Below, one piece after another: positions 1 through 7,835 of a stretch of DNA of 39,863 nucleotides (position 1 is the first letter of the stretch; each line of letters begins with the position of its first letter). Below the pieces are notes generated by a model. It was not told where the DNA came from. It worked only from the letters and a program-made list of their open reading frames with translations, and ran no database searches. This DNA is from Lentisphaeria bacterium UBA4640 (lineage in GTDB: Bacteria > Verrucomicrobiota > Lentisphaeria > Victivallales > UBA1829), in the NCBI GenBank assembly GCA_002405835.1, contig DHMO01000044.1:6640-46502 (forward strand), in the 5' to 3' direction. Made by a program: the position numbers and the translations under genes.

Positions 1-829
1 CGAGAGCCTGTTTGATTTCATCAATTGTTTTGCATCCGGCCATGACTGCGGCGACGGCGGGGCGGGTGAGCGCGTAGTCGAGCGCCTGAACCGGAGTCAT
101 CGCCTTGCCGAACATGGAGAGATCGGCTTTGAGCAGATCGCCGCCCGCATACGCCTTCATGACGTCGATGGCAACGCCGCGCCGTGCGCAGAGTTCATAA
201 AGCGCTTCGCGCTCCGGGTTGAAGTTGCGGTAGGTCTTTTCGTAAACCTCGTCCGCCCAGAGTTTTTCGACGTCTTCGTCCGGCGGCTGCATGTCGTAGC
301 AGGGATTGACGGAGAACATGAGCACGTCGATCAGTCCCGTCTCAACCGCCTTTTTCGCGATGACGGGATTGTGGCTGGAGAGTCCGACTGCATGAATTTT
401 TCCCGCCGCTTTGAGTTCTTTGACGAATTCGATGAACTCGCCGTCGAAGATCCGGTGGAAGTCGGCCTCTTCATCGCTGTAATGAATCATGCCGACGTCG
501 ATGTAATCGGTTTCGAGACGTTCCAGCAGGTCCTGAAACGCGGCTTTGGAATCGGGGACGCTGCGGGTGCGTTCATACTGTCCGTTTTTCCAGACGGAGC
601 CGACGTGTCCCTGAATGACAAAGCCTTTGCGTCTTCCGCGCAGGGCCGCGCCGATGGTTGAACGCATTTCCGGATCGGATGCGTAGATGTCGATGAAGTT
701 GACGCCGTTTCCAATGGCGAAATCCATCATTCTGCGGGCTTCTTCATGGGATTTGCCGGAGAATCCTTCGCAGCCGAGCGCGATTGCGCTGACCTTGATT
801 CCGGTTCTTCCGAGTGTGCGGTAGATCAT
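1..829 (-). CDS. Divergent aldo/keto reductase, partial (3' end beyond window)
   Basis: An open frame of 276 residues from an ATG at 829 runs off the left edge without a stop, so the C-terminus is missing. The start MIYRTLGRTG, the (beta/alpha)8-type pattern and the AGGDLL and TPVQALDYALTRP segments place it in the aldo/keto reductase superfamily, in the branch that usually ends in a 4Fe-4S domain (not visible here). Aligned by eye with the neighbouring reductase, the tetrad Asp (D47) and His (H116, in GMIHY) remain, but the Tyr position is Asp (D52) and the Lys position falls in IQGHVG, where I see no Lys. NADPH-dependent carbonyl reduction therefore cannot be assumed. Its ATG overlaps the stop of the upstream reductase (ATGA), so it is the last visible gene of the 6359-to-1 operon and probably translationally coupled. 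Substrate unknown. Confidence 0.85.
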   Translation of the reverse strand, partial: MIYRTLGRTGIKVSAIALGCEGFSGKSHEEARRMMDFAIGNGVNFIDIYASDPEMRSTIGAALRGRRKGFVIQGHVGSVWKNGQYERTRSVPDSKAAFQDLLERLETDYIDVGMIHYSDEEADFHRIFDGEFIEFVKELKAAGKIHAVGLSSHNPVIAKKAVETGLIDVLMFSVNPCYDMQPPDEDVEKLWADEVYEKTYRNFNPEREALYELCARRGVAIDVMKAYAGGDLLKADLSMFGKAMTPVQALDYALTRPAVAAVMAGCKTIDEIKQAL

Positions 830-2070
830 GCGAACTCCTTGGCAATTTTTTTCAGTTCTTCGGGAATGTTGATTTTCTGCGGACAGTGTTTCACACAGCG
901 TTTGCAGTTGACGCATTCCGAGGCGCGGGAATCTTCCGGGATGGCTTTGTAGTTGTTTTCGAAGAGCCATTTGTTGCCGGTGATTTTGTACTGGTTGTAG
1001 ATTCCGAAGATTTTCGGGATTTCGACGCCGACCGGACACGGCATGCAGTAGCGGCAGGCGGTGCAGGGGACGGCGAGACGCTTGCGGTAAGCCTTCAGCG
1101 CAAGATCAAGCGTTTTGCGTTCGTTGTCCGTCAGCGGCTTCAGCGGCGAGAAGGTCTTGATGTTGTCTTCCATGTGTTCGGGGAGCGACATGCCGGAGAG
1201 GACGCAGAGAACATTCGGGAGGCTGGCGACGTAGCGGAATGCCCATGCGGCATTGCTGGAATCGGGGTCGGCCTTGTGCAGAATTTCGGTCGCTTCGGGG
1301 GAGAGCGAGGCGAGCGCGCCGCCGCGCAGCGGTTCCATGATGATGACCGGAATGCCGGCTTTCGTCAGAATCTCGTACTGTTCGCGGGAGCGGTAGAGTT
1401 CCCAGTCGAGGTAGTTGAGCTGAATCTGCGCAAAATCCCATTCCTGCGCATCGACGATGGTCTGAAGCATCTCCGGAGTGTCGTGGAAGGAGAAGCCGAG
1501 CTTGCGGATCTTTCCCTCTTTTTTCATCTTCTGGAGAAATTCGTAAGCATGGAATTTTTTTGTAAGTTCCCAGTTCGCCTTGTCGAGGGCGTGGAGCATG
1601 TAGAAGTCGAAGTAATCGGTTTTGCAGCGGGCAAGCTGCTCCTTGAAGATGCGTTCGATGTCGGATTCCTGTTTTGCGAACCAGACGGGCATTTTGTCTG
1701 TGAGATAGTAGGCGTCGCGGGAATAGGATTTGAGGAGTTCACCGAGACATTTTTCGCTTTCGCCGCCGTGGTACATGTAGGCGGTGTCGAAGTAGTTGCA
1801 TCCGGCGAGCATGGCGCGGTCGATCATCTTCTTGACGGTGGGATAATCGATCGCGGGATTGTCGGGGGAGATGCGGGGCAGTCTCATGCATCCGAACCCG
1901 AGAAGGGGTACGGTGAGGGCGGAGTCTTTCCAGCGGCGGCGCGTGACCTGCGCGCCGGAAGTTAAATCGGATGCCTTGTCGCCGTCAGCTCCGGCTTTTG
2001 CGGCGAGACGGGTTACGGGAGCGAGCGCGGCGAGGGTGAGCGCGCTCTTGAGAAATTCACGTCTGTTCAT
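826..2070 (-). CDS. Tat-exported ferredoxin-type aldo/keto reductase
   Basis: This 414-residue protein starts with NRREFLKS followed by a hydrophobic stretch and small residues, a twin-arginine signal, so it is predicted to be periplasmic or membrane-anchored. The start at 2070 is chosen because GGAGG lies just upstream; the longer frame would extend into tatC. The aldo/keto reductase barrel has the complete tetrad by eye: D95, Y100, K126, H160. The C-terminus carries two Cys clusters, CTACRYCMPCP and CVNCKRCVKHCP, typical of the family branch with ferredoxin-like 4Fe-4S sites. It overlaps the end of tatC by 14 bases and shares ATGA with the next reductase. Inference: a Tat substrate served by the adjacent translocase, perhaps fed electrons by the polyferredoxin encoded first in the operon. 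Substrate unknown. Confidence 0.9.
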   Translation of the reverse strand: MNRREFLKSALTLAALAPVTRLAAKAGADGDKASDLTSGAQVTRRRWKDSALTVPLLGFGCMRLPRISPDNPAIDYPTVKKMIDRAMLAGCNYFDTAYMYHGGESEKCLGELLKSYSRDAYYLTDKMPVWFAKQESDIERIFKEQLARCKTDYFDFYMLHALDKANWELTKKFHAYEFLQKMKKEGKIRKLGFSFHDTPEMLQTIVDAQEWDFAQIQLNYLDWELYRSREQYEILTKAGIPVIIMEPLRGGALASLSPEATEILHKADPDSSNAAWAFRYVASLPNVLCVLSGMSLPEHMEDNIKTFSPLKPLTDNERKTLDLALKAYRKRLAVPCTACRYCMPCPVGVEIPKIFGIYNQYKITGNKWLFENNYKAIPEDSRASECVNCKRCVKHCPQKINIPEELKKIAKEFA

Positions 2071-2785
2071 TTGTCTTTTCCTCCATATTTTTTGCGAGCA
2101 GAAGCCCGAGTTCAAACAGCAGCCATGTCGGTATGGCAAGCATCACCTGACTCACAACATCCGGGGGAGTCAGGATTGCCGCAACGATCAGGATCACGGT
2201 CATGACGTACGGCCGTTTTTTGCGGAGCGTTTCCGTTGAGAGCAGACCGAAGCGCACCATGAGGAGCACCGCAATCGGCGCCTGGAACATCACGCCGAAC
2301 GCCAGCATGAGCCATCCGGCGAGATTCAGAAATCCGGCGAGTCCGAGCATCGGCTGAAGTTCGGATGATGCAAATTCCGCGGAAAACTTCATCAGCATCG
2401 GGAGAATCAGTCCCGCGCAGAAAGCTATTCCGCCGAAGAAGAGCACCGAGGACGACACCAGCCACCAGCCCAGCGCGCGGCGTTCCTCCTTGTAGAGCGC
2501 CGGAAGCAGAAAACGCCAGAGCTGGAAAATGTTCCACGGATACGCCATTGCCAGCGCAAGAATCAGCGCCAGCTTCAGATGCACGAAAAACACCTCCATC
2601 GGCGCGAAGTAGTGCAGCTTGCCGATCTCCGGCGGACAGCACCAGCGCACGAGAAGTTCGATTGCGTGCGGCGCAAGAAAGTAGCCGACCGGATAGAGAA
2701 CCGCTGTTGCGACCGCAATCCGGATCAGGGTTCCGCGCAGCGCTTCAAGATGCGCAATCAGCGTATTTTCGCCGTCGGATTCCAT
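2057..2785 (-). CDS. tatC: Sec-independent protein translocase subunit TatC
   Basis: TatC is the polytopic receptor subunit that recognises twin-arginine signal peptides and, with TatA, exports folded, cofactor-loaded proteins. The 242-residue protein is normal in length and shows about six membrane segments, the N-terminal HLEALR motif (family consensus HLxELR), the cytoplasmic-loop region around PYVMTVILIVAAILTPPD and the late P-x-x-LLFE motif. Its ATG shares one base with the tatA stop (TGATG), and its own 3' end overlaps the start of the Tat-signal aldo/keto reductase by 14 bases. This places the translocase in the same transcript as its likely substrates. No TatB is visible; the system is probably of the minimal TatAC type. 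Confidence 0.96.
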   Translation of the reverse strand: MESDGENTLIAHLEALRGTLIRIAVATAVLYPVGYFLAPHAIELLVRWCCPPEIGKLHYFAPMEVFFVHLKLALILALAMAYPWNIFQLWRFLLPALYKEERRALGWWLVSSSVLFFGGIAFCAGLILPMLMKFSAEFASSELQPMLGLAGFLNLAGWLMLAFGVMFQAPIAVLLMVRFGLLSTETLRKKRPYVMTVILIVAAILTPPDVVSQVMLAIPTWLLFELGLLLAKNMEEKTNEQT

Positions 2786-3012
2786 CAGGATTTCTTCTCT
2801 TCCTTGTTTTCTTCTTTTTTGTCGTCGTTCTCCGCCGCCTTCTCTGCGGCGTCGGCGAGTTCGCGGCTTTCGTTTTCAAGCGTGTTTTTTGCCTTTTTGA
2901 ACTCGTATGAAGCGCGTCCGAGCGCCCGCGCGAGTTCCGGAATGCGTTTCGCTCCGAACACGATCAGAACGAAGAGCACGATCAGAATGATTTCCGTAAA
3001 ACCGAGAGACAT
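2785..3012 (-). CDS. tatA: Twin-arginine translocase subunit TatA/TatE
   Basis: A 75-residue protein with the classical TatA layout: a short N-terminal transmembrane helix (about residues 5-20), the hinge FGAKRIPELAR (family consensus FGxxKLPEL), then an amphipathic helix up to about residue 45 and a highly charged Lys/Glu tail. TatA oligomers form or assist the passage for folded proteins. It starts one base after the larE stop and ends on the tatC start, so translation of the three genes is probably coupled. Combined TatA/TatB function is possible because no separate tatB is seen. Confidence 0.95.
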   Translation of the reverse strand: MSLGFTEIILIVLFVLIVFGAKRIPELARALGRASYEFKKAKNTLENESRELADAAEKAAENDDKKEENKEEKKS

Positions 3013-3013
3013 G

Positions 3014-3835
3014 TTACACCTCCGTTGTTAGATTTTTATCATAGCACCCGGACCGGTATCCTTCCAGGTCCAGAGTGACAAATTCAAAGCCGAGCTCGTG
3101 CAGAGTCTCCGCAATTGCCGCACGGTTCTTGAGCATGAGTTCAAACGATGCGGGTGAAACTTCGATCCGCGCGTTTTTCCCCTGCACGCGCAGCCGGACG
3201 TCCGCCGTTTCGGGAAGAAGCGTGCGGAGAAACGCTTCGCCTCTGCCGGCTTGCCCGATGCGCTCCGGCGTGAGTTCCGCGCCGTATTCAAAGCGTGTTG
3301 CAAGACACGGCATGGAAGGTTTGGAAGCGGTCGGGAGCCCGCGTTCAGCGGAAAGTTCGCGAATCTCCTGTTTTGTAAATCCGAGCGACGCCAGCGGCGA
3401 GAGCACGCCGAGTTCCTTCAGCGCGCGCCGTCCGGGACGGTACACGTGACTGTCGTCCGCATTGGTTCCGTCGAGCAGATGTGCGATGCGGCGAGCGCGG
3501 CAGACGTCGAGAAAAGTCTGGAAGATTTTGCGCTTGCACCAGTAGCAGCGGTCCGGCGGATTGCTGCGGATTTCGGGAAGGGCGAGCGGGTCGCAGGAGA
3601 AGACCTCCGACTTCACGCCGAGCTCTGCGGTCTGCCGTTTCGCCGCTTCGGTCTCATTATCCGGCTGGAACACCGTTTGCATGGTGAGCGCGAGGAGCGG
3701 AAACGGCGCTGCATCGTGCAGTTCCTTGAGGACGGAAAGCAGGAATGTGCTGTCGACTCCGCCCGAGAACGCGAGTGCAATGCCTTGCGGCGCGAGGAAG
3801 CGCAGATTCAGTTTCAGCTCGTCGATCCGGTTCAT
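3014..3835 (-). CDS. larE: LarE-type ATP-dependent sulfur transferase
   Basis: LarE adds sulfur to the pyridinium biscarboxylic-acid mononucleotide that becomes the nickel-pincer nucleotide (NPN) cofactor of lactate racemase and related enzymes. The 273-residue protein has the PP-loop SGGVDST (residues 24-30) for AMP activation, the RCYWCKRKIF motif of the family, and a single Cys in PCLATRF (C177). That Cys falls at the place of the sacrificial Cys176 known from Lactobacillus plantarum LarE; I see no neighbouring Cys that would suggest the 4Fe-4S-dependent variant. The start at 3835 is chosen because it overlaps the larC stop (ATGA) and begins just ahead of the domain; a longer frame would run into larC. 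LarB, which makes the precursor, is not in the window. Confidence 0.92.
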   Translation of the reverse strand: MNRIDELKLNLRFLAPQGIALAFSGGVDSTFLLSVLKELHDAAPFPLLALTMQTVFQPDNETEAAKRQTAELGVKSEVFSCDPLALPEIRSNPPDRCYWCKRKIFQTFLDVCRARRIAHLLDGTNADDSHVYRPGRRALKELGVLSPLASLGFTKQEIRELSAERGLPTASKPSMPCLATRFEYGAELTPERIGQAGRGEAFLRTLLPETADVRLRVQGKNARIEVSPASFELMLKNRAAIAETLHELGFEFVTLDLEGYRSGCYDKNLTTEV

Positions 3836-5034
3836 TCGAGTCCCTCCGCCGCCTGTTTTGCGAGGGCGAAGACGAGCTGGAATTCTTTGCCGGTCTGCTC
3901 CGCGAGCGCACGGACGCTCTCGTATTCGGGATAGTTGCGGACAACGCCGTTCCATGTGCAGCGTTTGACGGAGACCGTGCCGAACGGGAGTTTCACTGTG
4001 CGGATTTCGCGATCCATGCAGGTGCGGTCGACCGGAAGTTTGCGCATCCCGATGGTGGTTGTGGACTCAAAAATGATCCGTTCGAGCGCGGGGATTTCGG
4101 GCGCGGCCGCGATGACTCGCAGGAGGTACGCCGGACGGTTCTTCTTCATGAAGCAGGGGAGAAAATGAGCGTCGGAAGCGCCTGCCGCCATGAGCTTATC
4201 GAGTGCAAGCCCGAGCGTTTCGCCGGTGGCGTCGTCGATGTTCGTTTCAAGGACATACATCTGTTCCGGATTGAGCGTTTCTTCGAGGATCATGACGCGG
4301 AGAATATTGGCGCGTCCGAAGTCGCGCTTGCCGAGTCCGATTCCGGTCTTTTCGACTTTGTATTCCGCCGGCAGACGGTCGCGGGTGCGGAGCGCGGCGG
4401 CGATGGCGATTCCGGTCGGAGTGACCATTTCGCCGTTTGCGGTAGTGGTGCGCAGCGTAATGCCGTGCGCCTGCGCGATGTTCAGTACGGCGGGAACGGG
4501 GACGGGGAGATCGCCGTGCTGACAGTGCACGAATCCGCTGCCTTCGGCGAGCCCGGTCACCACACATTCGCGGATTCCGAGGTCGTCGATCAGCACGGCG
4601 GCGGAAACGATGTCGACGATGGAATCAATGGCGCCGACTTCGTGGAAGTGGACTTCGGAAACGGGAACGCCGTGGGCTTTGGATTCCGCTTCCGCGACAA
4701 TGCGGAAGATTTTTTTCGCGAGCTGCCGTGCGCCGTCCGTCATGGTTCCGCGGTCGATGACCGCGCAGACGTCGTCCAGGTTCCGGTGCTCGTGGTGATG
4801 ATGCCCATGTTCATGTTCATGATGGTGATGATCATGCAGAATCACGTCGAAATCGGTTCCGGCGATTCCGTAGGAACTTTTGCGGGAAACCTGATATTCA
4901 AAGCCTTCCAGATTCATGCTTTTGAGAACGGCGTCGAGTTTTTCGCGGTTTACGCCGAGGTCAAGCAGAGCGGCAACGGTCATGTCGCCGGAAATTCCGG
5001 ACGCGCCTTCGAGATAAAGCAGTTTGTTTTCCAT
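3832..5034 (-). CDS. larC: LarC-type nickel insertion protein (NPN cyclometallase)
   Basis: LarC is the CTP-dependent cyclometallase that inserts nickel into the pincer nucleotide. The 400-residue protein begins MENKLLYLEGASGISGDM (family signature GISGDM, residues 13-18) and carries a His-rich loop at residues 67-83 (HDHHHHEHEHGHHHHEH) expected to bind nickel. The late part with DDATGETLG, LPCFMKKNRPAYLL and the RRT/DR-rich C-terminus matches the DUF111 family. It is a single uninterrupted frame, unlike Lactobacillus plantarum, where larC is split and joined by frameshifting. The start at 5034 follows the stop of the polyferredoxin gene by two bases; the upstream extension to 5217 lies inside that gene and is rejected. 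It overlaps larE by ATGA. Confidence 0.93.
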   Translation of the reverse strand: MENKLLYLEGASGISGDMTVAALLDLGVNREKLDAVLKSMNLEGFEYQVSRKSSYGIAGTDFDVILHDHHHHEHEHGHHHHEHRNLDDVCAVIDRGTMTDGARQLAKKIFRIVAEAESKAHGVPVSEVHFHEVGAIDSIVDIVSAAVLIDDLGIRECVVTGLAEGSGFVHCQHGDLPVPVPAVLNIAQAHGITLRTTTANGEMVTPTGIAIAAALRTRDRLPAEYKVEKTGIGLGKRDFGRANILRVMILEETLNPEQMYVLETNIDDATGETLGLALDKLMAAGASDAHFLPCFMKKNRPAYLLRVIAAAPEIPALERIIFESTTTIGMRKLPVDRTCMDREIRTVKLPFGTVSVKRCTWNGVVRNYPEYESVRALAEQTGKEFQLVFALAKQAAEGLE

Positions 5035-5036
5035 GT

Positions 5037-6359
5037 TCAATTCTCCAGCAGAATTTGTTTTTCGATTTCGTGTACGGTCATCGCCTTTTCCGGTGCGGGG
5101 CAGATCTCCTGACAGGCTCCGCAGCCGATGCAGAGTTTGAGATTCACGCCGCGCGGAGTTCCGTTTTTCCGCAGAGTGATTGCGTGCGTCGGGCAGACCG
5201 CCGCACACTTGCCGCACTTCTCGTCATCCTGGAACACAATGCAGTTCTGAGGATTGAAATGCGCTTCCGCAATCTTTGTTTTCTGCTTCACGGCAAGAGT
5301 CAGCGGACGGATGGCTCCGGTCGGACAGACGCGCGAGCATTTGTTGCAGTCGAACCTGCATGACCCGCGAGAGAGGTCAAGCGAGACCGGACCCGCCGTG
5401 CCTTTCGCGGGAACGATGATTTTCTCCGGACAGTTTCTTGTGCAGAGCTGACAGCCTGTGCATTTTGCAGCGAACCGTTCCGCACTTCCCGCTCCGGGCG
5501 GAAGAATCCGGAGTTTCCGCGCGAACTCTTCGAGCTTGCCGAGTCCGGTTTTTGCAAGTGCGGCACCAACCGCAAGTCCCGCGAGCAGAATTCCGCCGTT
5601 CACGAGAAATGCGCGGCGCGATCCATTGACCGGGATTTCTTCCGTTTTTTTCATTTCGAATCTGATTTTGCTGAACGGACACCCGGCGATGCAGTTCATG
5701 CAGCGCAGACAGCGTTCGTTGTCGATGGCTCCGCTCTTCACGTCAATGCATCCGGCGGGACAGAGCCGCGCGCACTTTCCGCATTTGACGCATCCATCCT
5801 GAATGACCGGACGGAAGATGCTGAATTTCGCCGTCAGCCCCAGCAGAGTTCCGACGGGGCAGATTGCGGTGCAGTAGATACGCCGTTTCCATAGGACAAG
5901 CGCGAGGATGATGATCAGCGGAACGAATCCGCCTGCGGTGAAAGCTCCCGCGATGCGTCCGGCGTTCGTGTAGGGGTCGAGCAGGAGGAATCCCGCGCTC
6001 CAGCCGCAGAAGAGAAGTCCGAAAACAATTCCGGCGACCGCATAGCGCACTCCGGGCAGGTTCGGCACCTTGCAGTTTTTGCGGCGGGAGAATACGAGAA
6101 TCAAATCCTGGAGAATTCCGAACGGACAGAACACGGAACAGTAAATCCGTCCGAACAGAAGAGTCAGCACGAGAATTGCAAGCACGGCTGCGAGCGCTCC
6201 TGCGGAGAACGCCGCGAAACAGCGCATCAGCGCGGGTCCGAACTGGAAATGAAGAATCTCCGCAACCGTTCTGCCGCCTCCGTAAAACGCAATTCCCGTC
6301 AGAATCAAAACGACAGCCGCAACGGCGATGCGCAGAACCCGGTAAAACTGTTTACCCAT
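5037..6359 (-). CDS. Membrane polyferredoxin, NapH-NapG-like fusion
   Basis: A 440-residue membrane iron-sulfur protein. The N-terminal half has about four membrane helices and two CX3CP motifs (C74-C78, C163-C167), as in NapH/NosR/CcoG-type quinol-linked proteins, then two 4Fe-4S motifs (C190-C200, C217-C227). At 247-252 comes SRRAFL followed by a hydrophobic, Ala/Gly-rich segment, resembling an internal Tat signal. Four further 4Fe-4S motifs follow (starting near C300, C334, C373 and C410). This order equals NapH followed by NapG. NapGH pass electrons from quinol to a periplasmic reductase; by analogy the C-terminal domain may be Tat-exported. The ATG at 6359 is preceded by AGGAGG. It is the first gene of the larC-larE-tatA-tatC-reductase operon. 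The electron acceptor is unknown. Confidence 0.85.
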   Translation of the reverse strand: MGKQFYRVLRIAVAAVVLILTGIAFYGGGRTVAEILHFQFGPALMRCFAAFSAGALAAVLAILVLTLLFGRIYCSVFCPFGILQDLILVFSRRKNCKVPNLPGVRYAVAGIVFGLLFCGWSAGFLLLDPYTNAGRIAGAFTAGGFVPLIIILALVLWKRRIYCTAICPVGTLLGLTAKFSIFRPVIQDGCVKCGKCARLCPAGCIDVKSGAIDNERCLRCMNCIAGCPFSKIRFEMKKTEEIPVNGSRRAFLVNGGILLAGLAVGAALAKTGLGKLEEFARKLRILPPGAGSAERFAAKCTGCQLCTRNCPEKIIVPAKGTAGPVSLDLSRGSCRFDCNKCSRVCPTGAIRPLTLAVKQKTKIAEAHFNPQNCIVFQDDEKCGKCAAVCPTHAITLRKNGTPRGVNLKLCIGCGACQEICPAPEKAMTVHEIEKQILLEN

Positions 6360-6463
6360 GTTTTTCCTCCTTGCTTTTTCTCTTCTCCGCATAATTTAAG
6401 CGTTAGAGCTGCTGTAAGTCAAACGCTTTCCGCAGAAAATCCGGAACATTCTTTTAAGAATAA

Positions 6464-6491
6464 ACTATAACAGCAATTTTTCAAATAACAA
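6464..6491 (-). promoter_or_regulatory. Candidate promoter of the polyferredoxin-lar-tat operon
   Basis: Read on the minus strand, TTGTTA and TATAGT are separated by 16 bases in an AT-rich patch about 105 bases upstream of the polyferredoxin ATG. An alternative pair (TTGAAA-16-TATTCT) overlaps it slightly downstream. The match is moderate, and no operator or riboswitch fold was recognised in the leader. Confidence 0.4.
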
Positions 6492-6545
6492 ATACTTATT
6501 TTCTATGCAATTGAATGCTTTGCAGGCATAGTGGAAACGGACGGT

Positions 6546-6583
6546 AAAAAAATCCGGAGAGCCGTTTGAGCGGTTCTCCGGAT
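6546..6583 (-). terminator. Intrinsic terminator after the Gfo/Idh gene
   Basis: A 13-base stem (ATCCGGAGAGCCG on the plus strand at 6552-6564 pairs with 6571-6583, one G-T type mismatch) closes a six-base loop. On the minus strand it is followed by seven T residues (6552 to 6546). It lies 17 bases after the oxidoreductase stop and insulates that gene from the polyferredoxin operon. Confidence 0.9.
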
Positions 6584-6599
6584 TGCGTAATGCAAGTGT

Positions 6600-7721
6600 T
6601 TACTTGATGACGACTTCTTTTCCTGCAGCGGCGGAATCGTAGATGCCGTTGAGGATTTTCTGAACAGCGAGTCCGGCTTCACCCGGGGCGCGGAGTTCGG
6701 TGTTGTTGAGACATGCGTTGACGAAGTTTCTGAGCTTCTGGGTGAAGAGGAAATTCCAAGAGCTTTCGGGGAGGAATCCCGGGACTTCGTTGATCATGGT
6801 TCCGGCGGAGTCGCGGTAGATTTCCGCGGGGGACCAGGAGCCGCCGCCCTTGTCGCCCATGAAGGTGAAGTTCCAGACATCTTCCTTGATGTGGGCGGAG
6901 AAGGAGGTTTCGATCTGCATGATGGCGCCGTTGTCGAAACGGATCTGGCCGATCGCGAGGTCTTCCACGGTGAAGGTCTTCCAATCCCAGTTGGGCCAGG
7001 GGGAGACGACTTCAGAGGGCTTGTCGCCGATGTAAGTCCAGATGTTTCCGGAGGCCGCGACCGGCTTGGGGGAGCCCATGAAGTAATGCGCGACTTCGAT
7101 GAGGTGCACGCCGATATCGATCATGGGGCCGCCGCCCTGGAGCTCTTTCTGGCCGAAGACGCCCCAGTTCGGGATACCGCGTCTGCGGAGAGCGCGGCAC
7201 TTGACGAACATGATTTTTCCGAACTGGCCTTCATCGCGTGCGCGGACGAGGAATTCGGTGTTGTTGTGGTATCTCTGCTGGAAGCCGACGGCGAGTTTGC
7301 GTTTGTTTTTCTTCGCGACCTTGACCATTTCTTCGCACTCTTTGACGCTCATGCCCATGGGCTTTTCGGTCATGGCATGGCAGCCGGCATTGAGGGCGTC
7401 GATGACGGCGGGAGCGTGGACGCCGTTGGGGGTGCAGACATCGACCGCATCGGGCTTGATCTTCTTGAGCATGACTTTCCAGTCTTTGAAGAGCGCCTTT
7501 TTCGGGAGACCCCATTTTGTTTCCATGACTTCGAGGCGTTCGGGGAGAATATCGACGCCGGCGACGATTTCGACTTCCGGGATGTTTTTGTATGCTTCCA
7601 TGTGGGACTGGCAGATGCCGCCGCATCCGACGATTGCCACGCGGAGTTTTTTGCCTTTGAATTCTTCTTTCTTGGAGTCCATAGCAAGGGACTGCGTTCC
7701 AACACTTTTGTCAAGCGCCAT
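6600..7721 (-). CDS. Gfo/Idh/MocA family NAD(P)-dependent oxidoreductase
   Basis: A 373-residue sugar or cyclitol oxidoreductase of the Gfo/Idh/MocA family. It shows the Rossmann motif VGCGGICQSH near residues 33-42, the family motif EKPMG with its catalytic-region Lys, and the second-domain signature GGGPMIDIGVHLIEVAHYFMG. The start at 7721 is chosen for the AAGGAGA site upstream; the longer frame begins in the promoter region. There is no signal peptide, so it is probably cytoplasmic, although the 25-residue charged N-terminal extension before the Rossmann fold is unusual. Such genes are highly expanded in Lentisphaerota and Planctomycetes; the substrate cannot be told. It is monocistronic, with a terminator directly behind it. 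Confidence 0.93.
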   Translation of the reverse strand: MALDKSVGTQSLAMDSKKEEFKGKKLRVAIVGCGGICQSHMEAYKNIPEVEIVAGVDILPERLEVMETKWGLPKKALFKDWKVMLKKIKPDAVDVCTPNGVHAPAVIDALNAGCHAMTEKPMGMSVKECEEMVKVAKKNKRKLAVGFQQRYHNNTEFLVRARDEGQFGKIMFVKCRALRRRGIPNWGVFGQKELQGGGPMIDIGVHLIEVAHYFMGSPKPVAASGNIWTYIGDKPSEVVSPWPNWDWKTFTVEDLAIGQIRFDNGAIMQIETSFSAHIKEDVWNFTFMGDKGGGSWSPAEIYRDSAGTMINEVPGFLPESSWNFLFTQKLRNFVNACLNNTELRAPGEAGLAVQKILNGIYDSAAAGKEVVIK

Positions 7722-7774
7722 TTGGATTTCTCCTTTTCGTTGATTATTCCGGCGAAAAAACGGTGTTATGAGGT

Positions 7775-7802
7775 AAGTTAGCTGATAAAATTGCAAATTC
7801 AA
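7775..7802 (-). promoter_or_regulatory. Candidate promoter of the Gfo/Idh gene
   Basis: On the minus strand TTGAAT and TAACTT are spaced by 16 bases, about 55 bases ahead of the ATG at 7721. The -35 context TTGAATTTGC is also found at the GH78 promoter near 39518. The -10 element is poor, so this is tentative. Confidence 0.35.
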
Positions 7803-7835
7803 CAGGATGGAAGAATTTTTTGCAGAAAAAAGCAG

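Noticed and set aside
814..1965. A 383-residue plus-strand frame opposite the Tat-signal aldo/keto reductase
   Set aside because: Antisense shadow of a gene with clear motifs; composition is Phe/Val/Gly/Glu-rich without any domain.
3745..5112. A 455-residue plus-strand frame opposite larC
   Set aside because: Antisense shadow; its Met-rich run is only the reverse of the LarC His-rich loop.
5035..5217. N-terminal extension of larC to an upstream start
   Set aside because: It would overlap the conserved last ferredoxin motif of the polyferredoxin gene; the family N-terminus begins at 5034.
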